NCBI GenBank assembly: GCA_028281635.1
Contig: JANQJM010000159.1
Span: 1-44,173 of the forward strand
Reading direction: 5' to 3'
Source: Pseudomonadales bacterium
GTDB taxonomy: Bacteria; Pseudomonadota; Gammaproteobacteria; Pseudomonadales; Pseudohongiellaceae
Length of the DNA stretch: 44,173 nt
In this document: in pieces, positions 9,301 to 17,420 of the stretch
How the letters are laid out: the number at the start of each line of letters is the position of its first letter
How positions within the stretch are numbered: the stretch's first letter is position 1
Position numbers and translations under genes: made by a program
The notes under the pieces: generated by a model
The model's database searches: none
What the model saw: the letters and a program-made list of their open reading frames with translations, nothing else
What the model was told of the DNA's origin: nothing

Positions 9301-9739
9301 GTTGGAAGATGGCCTGCAGACTACCGGGCGATTTGATGCGGCAGGGACTGATGGCGAACAGAACATAGTGCGAGAAGTTCCAGACAACAGGGGCACTCTG
9401 ACTCTTGGCTGGAGAAACGGCAATCACAATCTGGCCGTGTTCAATCGCCACATTGGCTCGTATGAGATCCTGAGTCATCAGAATTTCATTGCTGACCCAA
9501 CCTTAGATCCGATTAACCTGCAGTATGCCAGGCCACAGACTGACAGTTACGACACTTGGGATATCCAATACTCGTACAGCCATGAGTGGGGCAATGCCAA
9601 TATGGGCTCGACGCGTTTTACTTTAGGTGTTCTAGACGCTACCAATGAAGAGCTGCCATTGTTCCGCAGAGAAACGGTTGACAACATCTACGATACCCGA
9701 GGTCGCCGTTGGTACGCTCGAGTTAATTGGACCTTCTAA
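6377..9739 (+). CDS. TonB-dependent outer-membrane receptor
   Basis: The 1120-residue protein has a signal peptide ending near residue 29 (VTFAQ). A TonB-box-like EEVVVTGSYIRG follows, then a plug domain (about 45-180, with the TLINGKRV and GSDAVAGVVNVIMR blocks), and a long barrel closing with an aromatic C-terminus (RVNWTF). The type is an active importer of substrates too large or scarce for porins, energised by TonB-ExbB-ExbD. No siderophore or vitamin specificity is visible. Its length and position next to oxidative enzymes suit the catabolic receptors seen for sugars, lignin-derived or lipophilic compounds, which is inference. Two palindromic operators precede it and a strong terminator follows, so it is transcribed alone. 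Confidence 0.95.
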   Translation: METRNIKSRRRALFLGVVVANMASVTFAQQDNSVEEVVVTGSYIRGSALDAPSPVQVIDRASIEAQGASTVWDLIRNLDINQGSATNVNGSAGDSAGISGSAQVNLRNLGGNSTLTLINGKRVTPSAVLTIAGQEFVDLNDIPVTMTERIEILTDGGSALYGSDAVAGVVNVIMRTEFEGLELFAETQGIAEEGGTYEETLSAIWGWESSDGRTNFVISGEYFERDPVGIEHGNTYDPNRWDFVDEVGFATAPFGPGINPLYVNQELTDLRHAERASIGLAPTGTEYTDPLCGTVPGTYTETRFDDFGNPNSQCMEDITNLNFLAQGQERKAAAMTFEHDFNDRTEFYSFASWSEREVVRQATGITFPSSASQNFILPPPGSYAAAGLGFFEDVTLGSMAPAIGLTRPTADDITNSPIDRRHDGPGILTFGTLETEWPRDPNRTRSGYNDSTIVQAGLRGDFDVGDRTLEYDVSASWSFSSMEQEQRILLRDRFELALMGLGGPNCVPNGRPDFDYLGYAVNNGLPGAALISPLANFANEFFDGFPFIYHETLSYAFTSNNHGQGGCEFYNPLLTSLTNPDLANDRELLDWVATDDFRFDRQNKMLVFDAVVNGDLVEVGGGMARFAAGFHYRDRDLQSEAPESVIPGVQGIDNFDADGNVTGTRYVSNHLFCSFCVATFEHERDVTAVFGELSLPLWENFESQIAFRWEDYGGAIGDNISPKVALSWRPMEELLLRGSYSQSFRAPTIQVVEEAFEAFFSSPIDPLANQQVRAGLLPPINENGFPNGGFTQGQANPNLQNEDAETFNIGFQWTPTGNLEGLSIGADLWRFEVEDRVVPRAVRAAIDGEIENFLAIVNDESAYVLNSTIELESNPRNVPCSPSALEAEFGRDSDQRLDCVVNPELYADPVNVQRAPGDPDAGVFKYLQPAVNAGKIEVQGIDLNVNYAWDTDYGQFRAGINYTHVDEYVISDFPGLEDGLQTTGRFDAAGTDGEQNIVREVPDNRGTLTLGWRNGNHNLAVFNRHIGSYEILSHQNFIADPTLDPINLQYARPQTDSYDTWDIQYSYSHEWGNANMGSTRFTLGVLDATNEELPLFRRETVDNIYDTRGRRWYARVNWTF

Positions 9740-9814
9740 TAGAGTACCTACCGCCAGCTGCGGGTGATGAAAACTGCAGCTTCTCGAACAATCAGATAGG
9801 GGCGGAAACAAAAA

Positions 9815-9843
9815 GGGCGATGAATATTCATCGCCCTTTTTTT
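9815..9843 (+). terminator. Rho-independent terminator after the receptor gene
   Basis: The perfect palindrome GGGCGATGAAT / ATTCATCGCCC (9815-9836) is followed by seven T residues and preceded by an A run. It can therefore stop transcription from both the receptor (+) and the convergent MerR-type gene (-). Confidence 0.93.
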
Positions 9844-9895
9844 AACTATGCATTTGCGCTTATTTGTTGATCACAATTAAACCAAGAGTTTTACC

Positions 9896-10345
9896 TTATC
9901 CAACAGCGGCTTTAGGCGCGCTTTCTTCGGCGGAGCAAGATGTCACAGTAAAGTTTTTCGATTCCAGAAACTCTGCGTAAACATCTCTACTGGGATCCTG
10001 CTGAAGCAGCTCTCTTGTTTCCTCTAGTTTCTGAATTTTGCATTTGAGCTCTTCAATCTTCGCCTGCAACTCGTTTATTTTCTTCTCTCCAACCTTGATC
10101 TGCTCTTCAGCAGTAAAGGTACCGTTGAGAATAGCATCGAGGATTGGTTTGCCTTCCTTCAACGAAAAACCCAAAGATTTGCCATGCTCTATCAAAGCCA
10201 GGCGTATCAGCGTGTCGTCCTTATAGTCCCTGTATATTCGAGTCCCTGCGACCAACGGCTCGGAATGAATCAGTCCCATGGATTCATAGTAGCGGATACC
10301 GTCTTTCGTCAAACCACAATTTTTAACTACTTCACCTATTAACAT
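9896..10345 (-). CDS. MerR-family transcriptional regulator
   Basis: The start is placed at the ATG at 10345 (protein 149 residues) because AAAGGAGA lies five bases upstream. A GTG at 10366 would add seven residues and cover this ribosome binding site. Residues 1-70 form the MerR winged helix (LIGEVVKNCGLTKDGIRYYESMGLI). Residues 75-115 form the long dimerisation coiled coil. The short C-terminus has cysteines (one in VTSCSAEE) but not the C-x7-9-C metal loop of CueR or ZntR, so the inducer is unknown. The gene is convergent with the receptor gene and divergent from the LysR gene. It lies about 265 bases from the LysR start, with an operator between them. Confidence 0.88.
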   Translation of the reverse strand: MLIGEVVKNCGLTKDGIRYYESMGLIHSEPLVAGTRIYRDYKDDTLIRLALIEHGKSLGFSLKEGKPILDAILNGTFTAEEQIKVGEKKINELQAKIEELKCKIQKLEETRELLQQDPSRDVYAEFLESKNFTVTSCSAEESAPKAAVG

Positions 10346-10520
10346 AAGATTCTCCTTTGATTTCACCTGAGAACCATTCTTGAAGAACTAATGAAGCATA
10401 ATTTCAATCGACCACCATTATATTTAGTCTTCTCCTGGCGCATGATTAGCAAGCACGTCGCTTGCTGATGTATGGAAATCTTACTGCCCATATTGGAGCA
10501 TTTCTCAATTCCCCATACAT

Positions 10521-10538
10521 CTGAGGGTCACCCTACAG
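10521..10538. promoter_or_regulatory. Recurrent palindromic operator (site 5) in the lysR promoter
   Basis: CTGAGGGTCACCCTACAG matches the recurrent palindrome with one base missing from the left arm and a C in the centre. It ends 69 bases before the LysR start codon and 176 bases before the divergent MerR-type gene. A site in the regulator's own promoter is usual for LysR proteins and is the main reason to connect this motif with that regulator. Confidence 0.62.
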
Positions 10539-10607
10539 ACAATTGAACTATCAATCTAATTTATTTTCTTTATAATCTGATATCATTTTCGTGAATAAAG
10601 GTGATGT

Positions 10608-11516
10608 ATGCGCCTGGAACAAGTTGATCTCAATCTCTTTGTCATCATGGATGCACTCTACCGAGAAAGGAAAGTCACGAGAGTCGCCGCCCAACTAAAT
10701 CTAACCCAGCCAGCCATAAGCAATGCGTTAAACCGCCTTCGGCAAACATTCGACGATAAGCTGTTTGTACGTACTCCTGGGGGGATGAAACCGACCCCGG
10801 TTGCGGACTCCATTATTCATGACGTGAGACAGGCTTTATTACTGCTGGGAAACAGTATCAATGTAAATATGCAGTTTGATCCAATGCATTCCGAGAAGGA
10901 GTTTCATCTCGGCATGAATGATTTCGCTGAATCGATAATTTCACCAAAACTCAGCGAGAAGATTCGAGCACTTGCACCTAATATTCACCTGACAAGTTCC
11001 TATATCGATCGGCAGACAGCCACAGAAGAACTTAAGTCAGGAAATCTGGACCTACTGCTAGATGCTCATATCGTCAACGCGAAAGATCTGGAGCAAAGCT
11101 TTTTAGGCAAACTGCCCTACGTAGTTACTATGTCGCCTGAACATGAGTTTGCTAATCAAGAATTAGACTTGGAAGCGTATCTGTCATCCAGCCATTTACA
11201 CGTATCTAGCAGAAGTAAGGGTCGTGGTCAGGTCGACATAGCTCTGCACACTTTAGGCAAACGGCGAAGAATTGCACTGCGACTGCACAGTTATCTTGTT
11301 GCTGCTCGAGTGATGGAGAAGTCTGATTTACTATGGACCGCGCCAAAGGTGATAGCCGAAACCACCTCGCTCTGTATTAAGCCCCTGCCGTTCGACGTAG
11401 AGTATCTGCCCTGGAACATCTTTTGGCACGGAGAAAGCACTAATGATCCTGCCAACATATGGCTTAGAGAAATAGTTACCGAAGTTGGACGTGACGTGCT
11501 GAGCGTCGACTTATAG
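10608..11516 (+). CDS. LysR-family transcriptional regulator (NodD/NahR-like branch)
   Basis: The 302-residue protein has the LysR winged helix at residues 5-65 (DLNLFVIMDALYRERKVTRV, then LTQPAISNALNRLR) and a periplasmic-binding-protein-like effector domain from about 90. The opening DLNL and the FVRTPGGMKPTP segment are typical of the NodD/NahR/LinR branch, which often responds to aromatic or chlorinated inducers. The inducer here is unknown. GGTG upstream of the ATG is a modest ribosome binding site. A copy of the window's recurrent palindrome lies in its promoter and other copies lie before the DUF2306, cytochrome-monooxygenase and receptor genes. It is therefore the best candidate regulator of that set. 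Confidence 0.93.
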   Translation: MRLEQVDLNLFVIMDALYRERKVTRVAAQLNLTQPAISNALNRLRQTFDDKLFVRTPGGMKPTPVADSIIHDVRQALLLLGNSINVNMQFDPMHSEKEFHLGMNDFAESIISPKLSEKIRALAPNIHLTSSYIDRQTATEELKSGNLDLLLDAHIVNAKDLEQSFLGKLPYVVTMSPEHEFANQELDLEAYLSSSHLHVSSRSKGRGQVDIALHTLGKRRRIALRLHSYLVAARVMEKSDLLWTAPKVIAETTSLCIKPLPFDVEYLPWNIFWHGESTNDPANIWLREIVTEVGRDVLSVDL

Positions 11517-11866
11517 CAGCAGATTCGCTTCAATTTCAGAGATCAGACTGCAGTAGATGAGCCTTCCAAGCGTTGGCCTAACCTTCTATTTCTCACTGGT
11601 TTTTCGATACCCCTCCCTTCCTGGTTACCCAATGATCTACTCTCAATAGTCATTGTTTTAGGAGTTATCATTGACTTATCAATATGTTACGCGCCCCTTA
11701 CTGTTTACGATAGCATGAGGGAATAAGAGACACAGCGACTCTTGACAAGAGTCGCTGTGTCTCTTATTCTGTCTCGAACTTCTTCAGGCAAGAGTCATAT
11801 TGACTGCTTTCCTTACAACGAAAGGAGCACAGCATTGAAATTCATGCACTGCGTAGGAAGCGAATT
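11517..11866. other. Intergenic region between lysR-type and tetR-type genes
   Basis: This 350-base stretch contains no credible gene. Its only clear element is the very long hairpin at 11721-11769. The rest is AT-rich sequence that probably carries the promoter of the TetR gene, but no pair of -35 and -10 boxes stands out. Confidence 0.6.
11721..11769. terminator. 23-bp perfect hairpin with a three-base loop
   Basis: Positions 11721-11743 and 11747-11769 are exact reverse complements, separated only by GAC. One more G-T pair is possible outside. The ends are AT-rich (GAATAAGAG / CTCTTATTC), but there is no true T tract, so classification as a terminator is tentative. It lies 205 bases after the LysR stop codon and 98 bases before the TetR start. 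A protein-binding palindrome or a structured small RNA end are alternatives. Confidence 0.5.
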
Positions 11867-12553
11867 TTGCAGGAATCGGAGCAGGAAATTGAAGTGACAA
11901 GCGAAAGTTGGGAGCGCGCTCGAAGCGACGAACAGAAACAGGAACGAGTCTCGGAGATTCTTAAGGCAGTGGCTAGTCTCTATGAAGAATCCGAAGTTGA
12001 TGAAATTAATCTCGCACAAATTGCAAAGCGAGCAAAATTCACTCGTTCCAATCTCTACAAATACTTCGAAAGCAAGGAAGAAATCTTTCTGGAACTGATT
12101 GAAAGAGACCGAGCTGAATGGTTGGTAGATTTGGAGAAGACTTTTAAGGGCGTTCATCTGAACGCGGCAGAGTTTACTGCGACATGGGTCGAGTTACATC
12201 TACGGCATGAACGTATGACAAGGTTGTTGACTATTCTGAACACGGTCTTGGAAAAAAACGTCACTTTAGAAGCCTTAATCCGATTCAAAAAATCCTACTA
12301 CGAGGTGGAAGCCAGAGTAGTTGAGGCGATCACAGGGGTTTTCCCTGAGCTTTCAGCTAATTTGGCGAGAGACTTTTTCTTATCCCAGCTTGCGTTAACA
12401 GTAGGCGCGTATTCCTTCGGAAACCTGAATGAAAAACAGTTGGCTGCAATGAAAGAGCTAGGAACTAGTTTTGAAGACGAGTACTTCTTCGAGTTGTACG
12501 CCAATTCGATCAGAGCACTTATCGAGAGTGCTCTTGCGAGGTCGCGCAATTAG
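11867..12553 (+). CDS. TetR-family transcriptional regulator
   Basis: The 228-residue product has a TetR helix-turn-helix at about residues 25-70 (INLAQIAKRAKFTRSNLYKY, then FESKEEIF). A helical ligand-binding domain without assignable specificity follows. The start is uncertain. TTG at 11867 has AGGAAG six bases upstream, and GTG at 11894 has AGGAA six bases upstream. The shorter version would still keep the DNA-binding domain. The adjacent SDR gene begins 83 bases after the stop codon, and that gap holds a perfect TetR-like inverted repeat. The most likely target is therefore the downstream SDR/molybdenum hydroxylase operon. Confidence 0.88.
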   Translation: MQESEQEIEVTSESWERARSDEQKQERVSEILKAVASLYEESEVDEINLAQIAKRAKFTRSNLYKYFESKEEIFLELIERDRAEWLVDLEKTFKGVHLNAAEFTATWVELHLRHERMTRLLTILNTVLEKNVTLEALIRFKKSYYEVEARVVEAITGVFPELSANLARDFFLSQLALTVGAYSFGNLNEKQLAAMKELGTSFEDEYFFELYANSIRALIESALARSRN

Positions 12554-12587
12554 TTCTCGCTTTTTAGTAATAATAATCAACGTGCAG

Positions 12588-12607
12588 TGTTCTTGATGCC
12601 AAGAACA
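12588..12607. promoter_or_regulatory. TetR-type operator before the SDR gene
   Basis: TGTTCTTGATGCCAAGAACA is a perfect 8-bp inverted repeat with a four-base spacer, ending 29 bases before the SDR start codon. Its size, symmetry and place next to a tetR-type gene fit a TetR repressor site overlapping the promoter or leader. Confidence 0.72.
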
Positions 12608-12636
12608 GGTAATCACGCTATGAATCGGAGCGTTAA

Positions 12637-13482
12637 ATGAGCAATCAAACCGTATTAATCACTGGCTGTAGTTCTGGTTTCGGCAAACTTGCCGCCAAAA
12701 CCTTTCAGCAGAAAGGCTGGAACGTAGCCGCCACTATGCGATCACCGGAAAAAGCGGGGGATCTAGTCGAATTAGAGAACGTTTCTGTAATTCAACTGGA
12801 TGTAACGGACGCGGACAGCATAAACAACGCTGTAGAAAAAACACTGGCCACCTTCGGCCGCATTGATGCCCTCGTCAACAATGCAGGATATGGTGGTCAC
12901 GGAATATTCGAACAACTCGGGGATGAGCATATCAAAGCGATGTTTGAAACCAATGTGTTCGGTACTATGCGAACTGCCAAAGCAGTTTTGCCACACATGC
13001 GAAAGCAAGGTTCGGGCGTTGTCATCAATGTCACATCCATGGCTGGCATCCTGGGACTTCCCTTCACGACTACATATTCTTCCAGCAAATTTGCTGTAGA
13101 AGGCTGGTCCGAAGGTCTTGCAGCGGAATACACCCCCTTCAACATACAAGTGCGCACAGTAGCACCGGGTGCTTTTGGAACAAACTTCAGCTCAGCAACT
13201 GACAATGCTGTTCAGGAAGGAGATGAACAGCTAGTCGCACAAGCTGCACGAGTTGGAGCACATTTCGCCGGACTCGGAGAACAGATGCGAAATGTTGGGG
13301 GGACGGAAGCAGATCCACAGGACGTGGCAGACCTGATTTATCGTTGTGCAACTGAGGACATGCCTGTCCACAATGTGGTCGGAGCTGATGCTGAAATGCT
13401 GATGCAACAGAAAAACACCCTGAGTCAGGAGGAATTCCTGAACTATATCAGGCAGATGTTGACACCGCAGGAAGCAGCCTAG
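12637..13482 (+). CDS. Short-chain dehydrogenase/reductase (SDR)
   Basis: The 281-residue cytoplasmic enzyme has the NAD(P)-binding motif TGCSSGFG (residues 8-15), the N-N-A-G segment in LVNNAGYGG, catalytic Ser in the NVTSMAG block and the Y-x3-K pair in YSSSK. It is a classical SDR with an extended C-terminus, similar in style to oxidoreductases acting on hydroxyl or keto groups of small or steroid-like molecules. The substrate cannot be read from the sequence. It is the first gene of a probable operon with the molybdenum hydroxylase subunits (95-base gap) and sits directly behind a TetR-like operator. Confidence 0.92.
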   Translation: MSNQTVLITGCSSGFGKLAAKTFQQKGWNVAATMRSPEKAGDLVELENVSVIQLDVTDADSINNAVEKTLATFGRIDALVNNAGYGGHGIFEQLGDEHIKAMFETNVFGTMRTAKAVLPHMRKQGSGVVINVTSMAGILGLPFTTTYSSSKFAVEGWSEGLAAEYTPFNIQVRTVAPGAFGTNFSSATDNAVQEGDEQLVAQAARVGAHFAGLGEQMRNVGGTEADPQDVADLIYRCATEDMPVHNVVGADAEMLMQQKNTLSQEEFLNYIRQMLTPQEAA

Positions 13483-13577
13483 ATTCCTAAAAACAGTAGC
13501 AACCTGAAAATGCCTTATGGCAGTTCAAAAATGAATAAGCTGGAGTTGCAATACTTCACTCGGTTACAGGAGGCCTT

Positions 13578-14051
13578 ATGGCTTACAGACTAAAAATAAA
13601 TGGCGAGATACATGAACTGGACGTAGAGGGCGACTTACCCCTGCTTTGGGCAGTGCGTGATTATTTAAACCTCACAGGTTCAAAGTTTGGTTGTGGACTC
13701 GCCCAATGCGGCGCCTGCACGATGCATGTCGATGGCGTGGCAACCCGCACCTGCGTTCTGTCAATCTCTCAAGCCGAAGGTAAAGAGATCACCACGATTG
13801 AAGGCCTGACCTCAGTCGCCGGTAAGGCTGTAAAACAAGCCTGGGTTGATGCGCAAGTGCCGCAATGCGGCTATTGCCAATCGGGACAGGTCATGTCTGC
13901 TACTGCCTTGTTAGAAAGTAACAGCAATCCTACCGATGCTGAAATCGAAGCCGCCATGTCTGGCAATATCTGTCGCTGCGGTACTTATTCACGCATCAAG
14001 AGCGGAATCAAACTTGCCGCACAGGCAATCAATGCAGTGGAGGTGGCATGA
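13578..14051 (+). CDS. 2Fe-2S subunit of a molybdenum hydroxylase (isoquinoline oxidoreductase alpha type)
   Basis: The 157-residue protein carries two [2Fe-2S] centres. The plant-ferredoxin type uses C39, C44, C47 and C59 (CGLAQCGAC motif); the second uses C97, C100, C132 and C134 (CGYCQSGQ and CRCGTY). This is the standard small subunit of xanthine-oxidase-family enzymes of the IorA branch. It passes electrons from the molybdenum centre to a cytochrome or quinone. CAGGAGG lies seven bases before the ATG. Its stop codon overlaps the start of the large subunit by four bases. It has no signal peptide and is presumably exported bound to the Tat-carrying partner. Confidence 0.95.
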   Translation: MAYRLKINGEIHELDVEGDLPLLWAVRDYLNLTGSKFGCGLAQCGACTMHVDGVATRTCVLSISQAEGKEITTIEGLTSVAGKAVKQAWVDAQVPQCGYCQSGQVMSATALLESNSNPTDAEIEAAMSGNICRCGTYSRIKSGIKLAAQAINAVEVA

Positions 14052-16228
14052 TGAACCCTGATCGATTTAACTACAAAGAAAACTTTGTGGCGAGCCGCCG
14101 TTCATTTCTGAAGGCATCTGCAGGATCAGGCGTTGGCCTCATGCTGGGGCTGAACTTGAGTTCGTCTGCAGCGGATGCTCAGCAATCCAATAGTGACCCG
14201 CTGTTGGAATACAACGCGTTTGTCAGTATTTCTCCTGATAACAAAGTACGTGTGTTGATTCGCAACCTTGAAATGGGACAGGGTCCTTACACCGGATTAG
14301 CGACCTGTATCGCAGAAGAACTGGATGCATCCTGGGAACAGATTGTCTGCGAGCACGCTCCTGCCAACACCGAAAAATACACTACCCCGGCACTTGGTGC
14401 TCAAGCTACGGGTGGCAGCAGCGCAATAGCATCGGGCTACCTGGATATGCGCCAGGCTGGAGCTGCGGCTCGGACGATGCTGGTAGCCGCAGCCGCTGCT
14501 CGCTGGAATGTAGATGCACAGGAAATTGTCGTAAGTGAGGGGTTAGTCTCTCACGGCAGTCGCACAGCAAGTTTTGGCGACCTCGCGGTGGAAGCTGCGC
14601 AGCAACCAGTTCCGGCAATAGAGTCGCTAAGCCTCAAATCACCTTCTCAGTTTAAGTTCATCGGCAAAGAAGAACTGGCACGCAAGGATGCTGGCAAAAA
14701 TGATGGCACGGCTACTTTCACCCAAGATGTGAAGCTGCCAGGAATGTTAACAGCAACTGTAGTGCACTCGCCTCGTTTTGGAGGACGCGTTCAGTCATTT
14801 GATGCATCTGAAGCGCTAGCGATGCGAGGTGTTGAACATGTTTTCAACATGGACACAGCGGTTGCAGTGCTTGCCAAAGACTACTGGACAGCACTGAAAG
14901 CAAAGAAAGCTCTTAAGATTGAATGGGATGACAGTGATGCTGAACATCGCAGCACAGGAAATATCCTCGCTGCCTATCGGGAACTGGTAGAAGTTCCCGG
15001 AACCGCAGCCGAAACCGCTGGCGACGCCGACGCTCTACTTGCCAATGCTGCGGACAAACAAGAACTGGTGTTCGAGTTTCCGTTTCTGTCTCATGCCCAG
15101 ATGGAACCACTGAACTGTGTTGCGGTGGTGAATGGAAATAAAGCGGAGCTTACCTATGGTTGCCAATCACATACACAGGACCAGGCAGCGGTAGCCGCAT
15201 TAATCGGAACAGATATCAAAAACGTGACGATTAAAACCGTGTTTGCTGGTGGCGGATTCGGCCGCCGAGCGAATCCCCATTCGGACTATGTGCTGGAAAC
15301 AGTGCGCATTGCGCAGCGCCTGCCTGGCATTCCAGTGAAACTGGTCTGGTCTCGTGAAGATGACATGGAGGCCGGTTACTGGCGCCCTGCTTATGTCCAT
15401 AAACTGAGTGCTTCGCTCGATAACAGCGGCAAACCCGAAGCGATTCAGATTCGGGTCGCAGGCCAATCCATAATGGAAGGTACCCAGTTGGCAGATCGAG
15501 CGATCATTAACGGCATTGATATGTCGTCTATGGAGGGGCTGGTAGGGCTGACTTATGAGGTTCCCAATCGTCAGGTCGAGTTGCATACGACAGACGTTGG
15601 TGTTCCTGTGCAGTGGTTTCGCTCGGTAGGCAACACACATACGGCATTTAGCAAAGAAGTATTTATAGACCAGCTGGCCGCTGCAGCCGGAGCTGATCCC
15701 CTTGAATATCGATTAAGTCTACTAGCGGGCAATGAGAAAGAGTCAGAAGTGCTTAACTTCATTGCTCAGAAAGCCGACTGGTTCAACACAGTATTACCTG
15801 ATGGTTGGGGCAGAGGATTGGCGATTCACTCGTCATTCGGATCCACAGTTGCCCAGGTAGTTGATGTCTCAATCGATGGTAACGATTTCACGGTGCAACG
15901 GGTGATAGCAGCGGTTCATGTTGGTACTGCGGTCAATCCTGACATCGTTCGCGCCCAGGCAGAAGGCGCGATCGCACTGGGACTCTCGTCCGCTCTTGGT
16001 GATGAAGTCACCATGACCGATGGCATCGTTGACCAGAATAACTTTCACACCTATCAGGTACTTCGAATGAACAAAATGCCTGACGTGGAAGTACATATAG
16101 TGCCATCGGACGCTCACCCAACAGGTATCGGAGAACCTGCTACTCCGGTTATCGCCCCTGCCGTTGCCAATGCAATCGCAGCAGCAACAGGTAAGCGACT
16201 TACGAGACTTCCACTGCGGCTCGTTTGA
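14048..16228 (+). CDS. Molybdopterin-binding large subunit of isoquinoline oxidoreductase beta type, Tat-exported
   Basis: The 726-residue protein begins with a Tat signal (SRRSFLKASAGSGVGLMLG, residues 17-35). Molybdenum-cofactor motifs of the aldehyde oxidase/xanthine dehydrogenase family follow: TGGSSAIASG, GGGFGRRANPH and the near-C-terminal GIGEPATPVIAP with the glutamate that acts as catalytic base. The family hydroxylates N-heterocycles or oxidises aldehydes with water as oxygen source. The actual substrate here is unknown. There is no FAD subunit gene nearby, as usual for the two-subunit IorAB type, which uses cytochromes or quinones as acceptors. Start and stop overlap with the 2Fe-2S gene suggests strict co-translation. 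Confidence 0.94.
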   Translation: MMNPDRFNYKENFVASRRSFLKASAGSGVGLMLGLNLSSSAADAQQSNSDPLLEYNAFVSISPDNKVRVLIRNLEMGQGPYTGLATCIAEELDASWEQIVCEHAPANTEKYTTPALGAQATGGSSAIASGYLDMRQAGAAARTMLVAAAAARWNVDAQEIVVSEGLVSHGSRTASFGDLAVEAAQQPVPAIESLSLKSPSQFKFIGKEELARKDAGKNDGTATFTQDVKLPGMLTATVVHSPRFGGRVQSFDASEALAMRGVEHVFNMDTAVAVLAKDYWTALKAKKALKIEWDDSDAEHRSTGNILAAYRELVEVPGTAAETAGDADALLANAADKQELVFEFPFLSHAQMEPLNCVAVVNGNKAELTYGCQSHTQDQAAVAALIGTDIKNVTIKTVFAGGGFGRRANPHSDYVLETVRIAQRLPGIPVKLVWSREDDMEAGYWRPAYVHKLSASLDNSGKPEAIQIRVAGQSIMEGTQLADRAIINGIDMSSMEGLVGLTYEVPNRQVELHTTDVGVPVQWFRSVGNTHTAFSKEVFIDQLAAAAGADPLEYRLSLLAGNEKESEVLNFIAQKADWFNTVLPDGWGRGLAIHSSFGSTVAQVVDVSIDGNDFTVQRVIAAVHVGTAVNPDIVRAQAEGAIALGLSSALGDEVTMTDGIVDQNNFHTYQVLRMNKMPDVEVHIVPSDAHPTGIGEPATPVIAPAVANAIAAATGKRLTRLPLRLV

Positions 16229-16294
16229 TAAGGGACCTATGCTTAAATGAGCTTAACAGACGCCCTTTAACTATAAACATGGGGAGAATACATT

Positions 16295-17308
16295 ATGCAA
16301 AATGAACTGGTTCTCGTTACCGGTGTATCAGGCTTCCTCGGTAGCCACATAATTTTGCAACTCCTGGAAAAGGGCTATCGTGTCCGCGGCTCTGTGCGCG
16401 ATCCTGCGCGCAATGATTCCTTACTAAATTTGTTTAAGGAAAGTGCTCCCGCCGATGCTTCAATCGAACTGGTTCAATTAGATCTCACCAAAGACGATGG
16501 CTGGTCTGAAGCCGCTAGTGGTTGTGACTACATACTGCATATTGCTTCACCCATCCCTCTCAATAGTCCCAAAGAACGGGATGCATTGGTTGGGCCAGCC
16601 CGGGATGGCGCAATCAGGGCGCTGCGGGCCGCCAAAGGCGCAGGTTGCAAGCGGGTCGTGTTAACTTCATCACTTGCATCAGTGAGCTACCAGCGGCAGC
16701 ACGACCAGGACCATCCCTATACTGAGGAAGACTGGTCGGATCCGGAAAATCCAGATATCAGCCCCTACATTCGCTCTAAAATACTGGCAGAAAGGGCAGC
16801 ATGGCAATTTGCAAAAGAGAATCAAATCGATCTCGCTACAATCTGCCCGGGCATCATACTGGGTCCCGTACTTGAGAACGATATTGGCACCTCAGCAGAA
16901 GTCGTCAAACAACTCATGGACAGGACTATTCCATTGTTTCCGCGATTTGGCTTTGCGGTTGTTGACGTGCGTGACGTTGCTTCAATGCATATCGAAGCAA
17001 TGACAAATCCCGCCGCGAGTGGCCAACGCTTCAATTGTGGCGGAGAGTTCATGTGGATGGAAGATATTGGCAGAGTCTTAAGGGAAGCCTATCCTGACAG
17101 AAAGCTGCCCTCACGTCGCATGCCTAACTGGCTGGTACATATTGCCGCGATCTTTAATCCGCCGCTGAGGGCAACTCTGGGAGATCTCGGTCGAACTCAG
17201 ATAGTATCGCATGATAAAGCGACGAGACTCCTAAATTGGAATCCCCGTTCCGAAAAAGAGGCAATCCTGGCAACCGCAGAGTCCCTTATCGCGCGCAACA
17301 TCGTCTAA
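16295..17308 (+). CDS. NAD-dependent epimerase/dihydroflavonol-reductase-like dehydrogenase
   Basis: The 337-residue product is an extended SDR. The Rossmann motif is TGVSGFLGSH (residues 8-17), followed by the phosphate-binding RGSVRDP. Catalytic Ser lies in LTSSLASV and the Y-x3-K pair in YIRSK. The closest families are dihydroflavonol 4-reductase, 3-beta-hydroxysteroid dehydrogenase and carbonyl reductases. GGGGAG precedes the ATG. It lies 66 bases after the molybdenum hydroxylase gene on the same strand, so it probably belongs to the same operon and processes a carbonyl or hydroxyl intermediate of that pathway (inference). Confidence 0.9.
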   Translation: MQNELVLVTGVSGFLGSHIILQLLEKGYRVRGSVRDPARNDSLLNLFKESAPADASIELVQLDLTKDDGWSEAASGCDYILHIASPIPLNSPKERDALVGPARDGAIRALRAAKGAGCKRVVLTSSLASVSYQRQHDQDHPYTEEDWSDPENPDISPYIRSKILAERAAWQFAKENQIDLATICPGIILGPVLENDIGTSAEVVKQLMDRTIPLFPRFGFAVVDVRDVASMHIEAMTNPAASGQRFNCGGEFMWMEDIGRVLREAYPDRKLPSRRMPNWLVHIAAIFNPPLRATLGDLGRTQIVSHDKATRLLNWNPRSEKEAILATAESLIARNIV

Positions 17309-17420
17309 TCGAGTTAGAAGCCCTTTCTGAGCTTAGTTCAGATAGATTTGCTTGTGTATTAACTGACCAAAGTGCCCCATTAGCAGAGAAGCTCCAGGGC
17401 ATTTGGAGTCCGTTAAACAC

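Noticed and set aside
15200-15640. A 146-codon minus-strand frame within the molybdenum hydroxylase gene
   Set aside because: The plus-strand frame carries the conserved cofactor motif GGGFGRR here; the opposite frame has no recognisable features.
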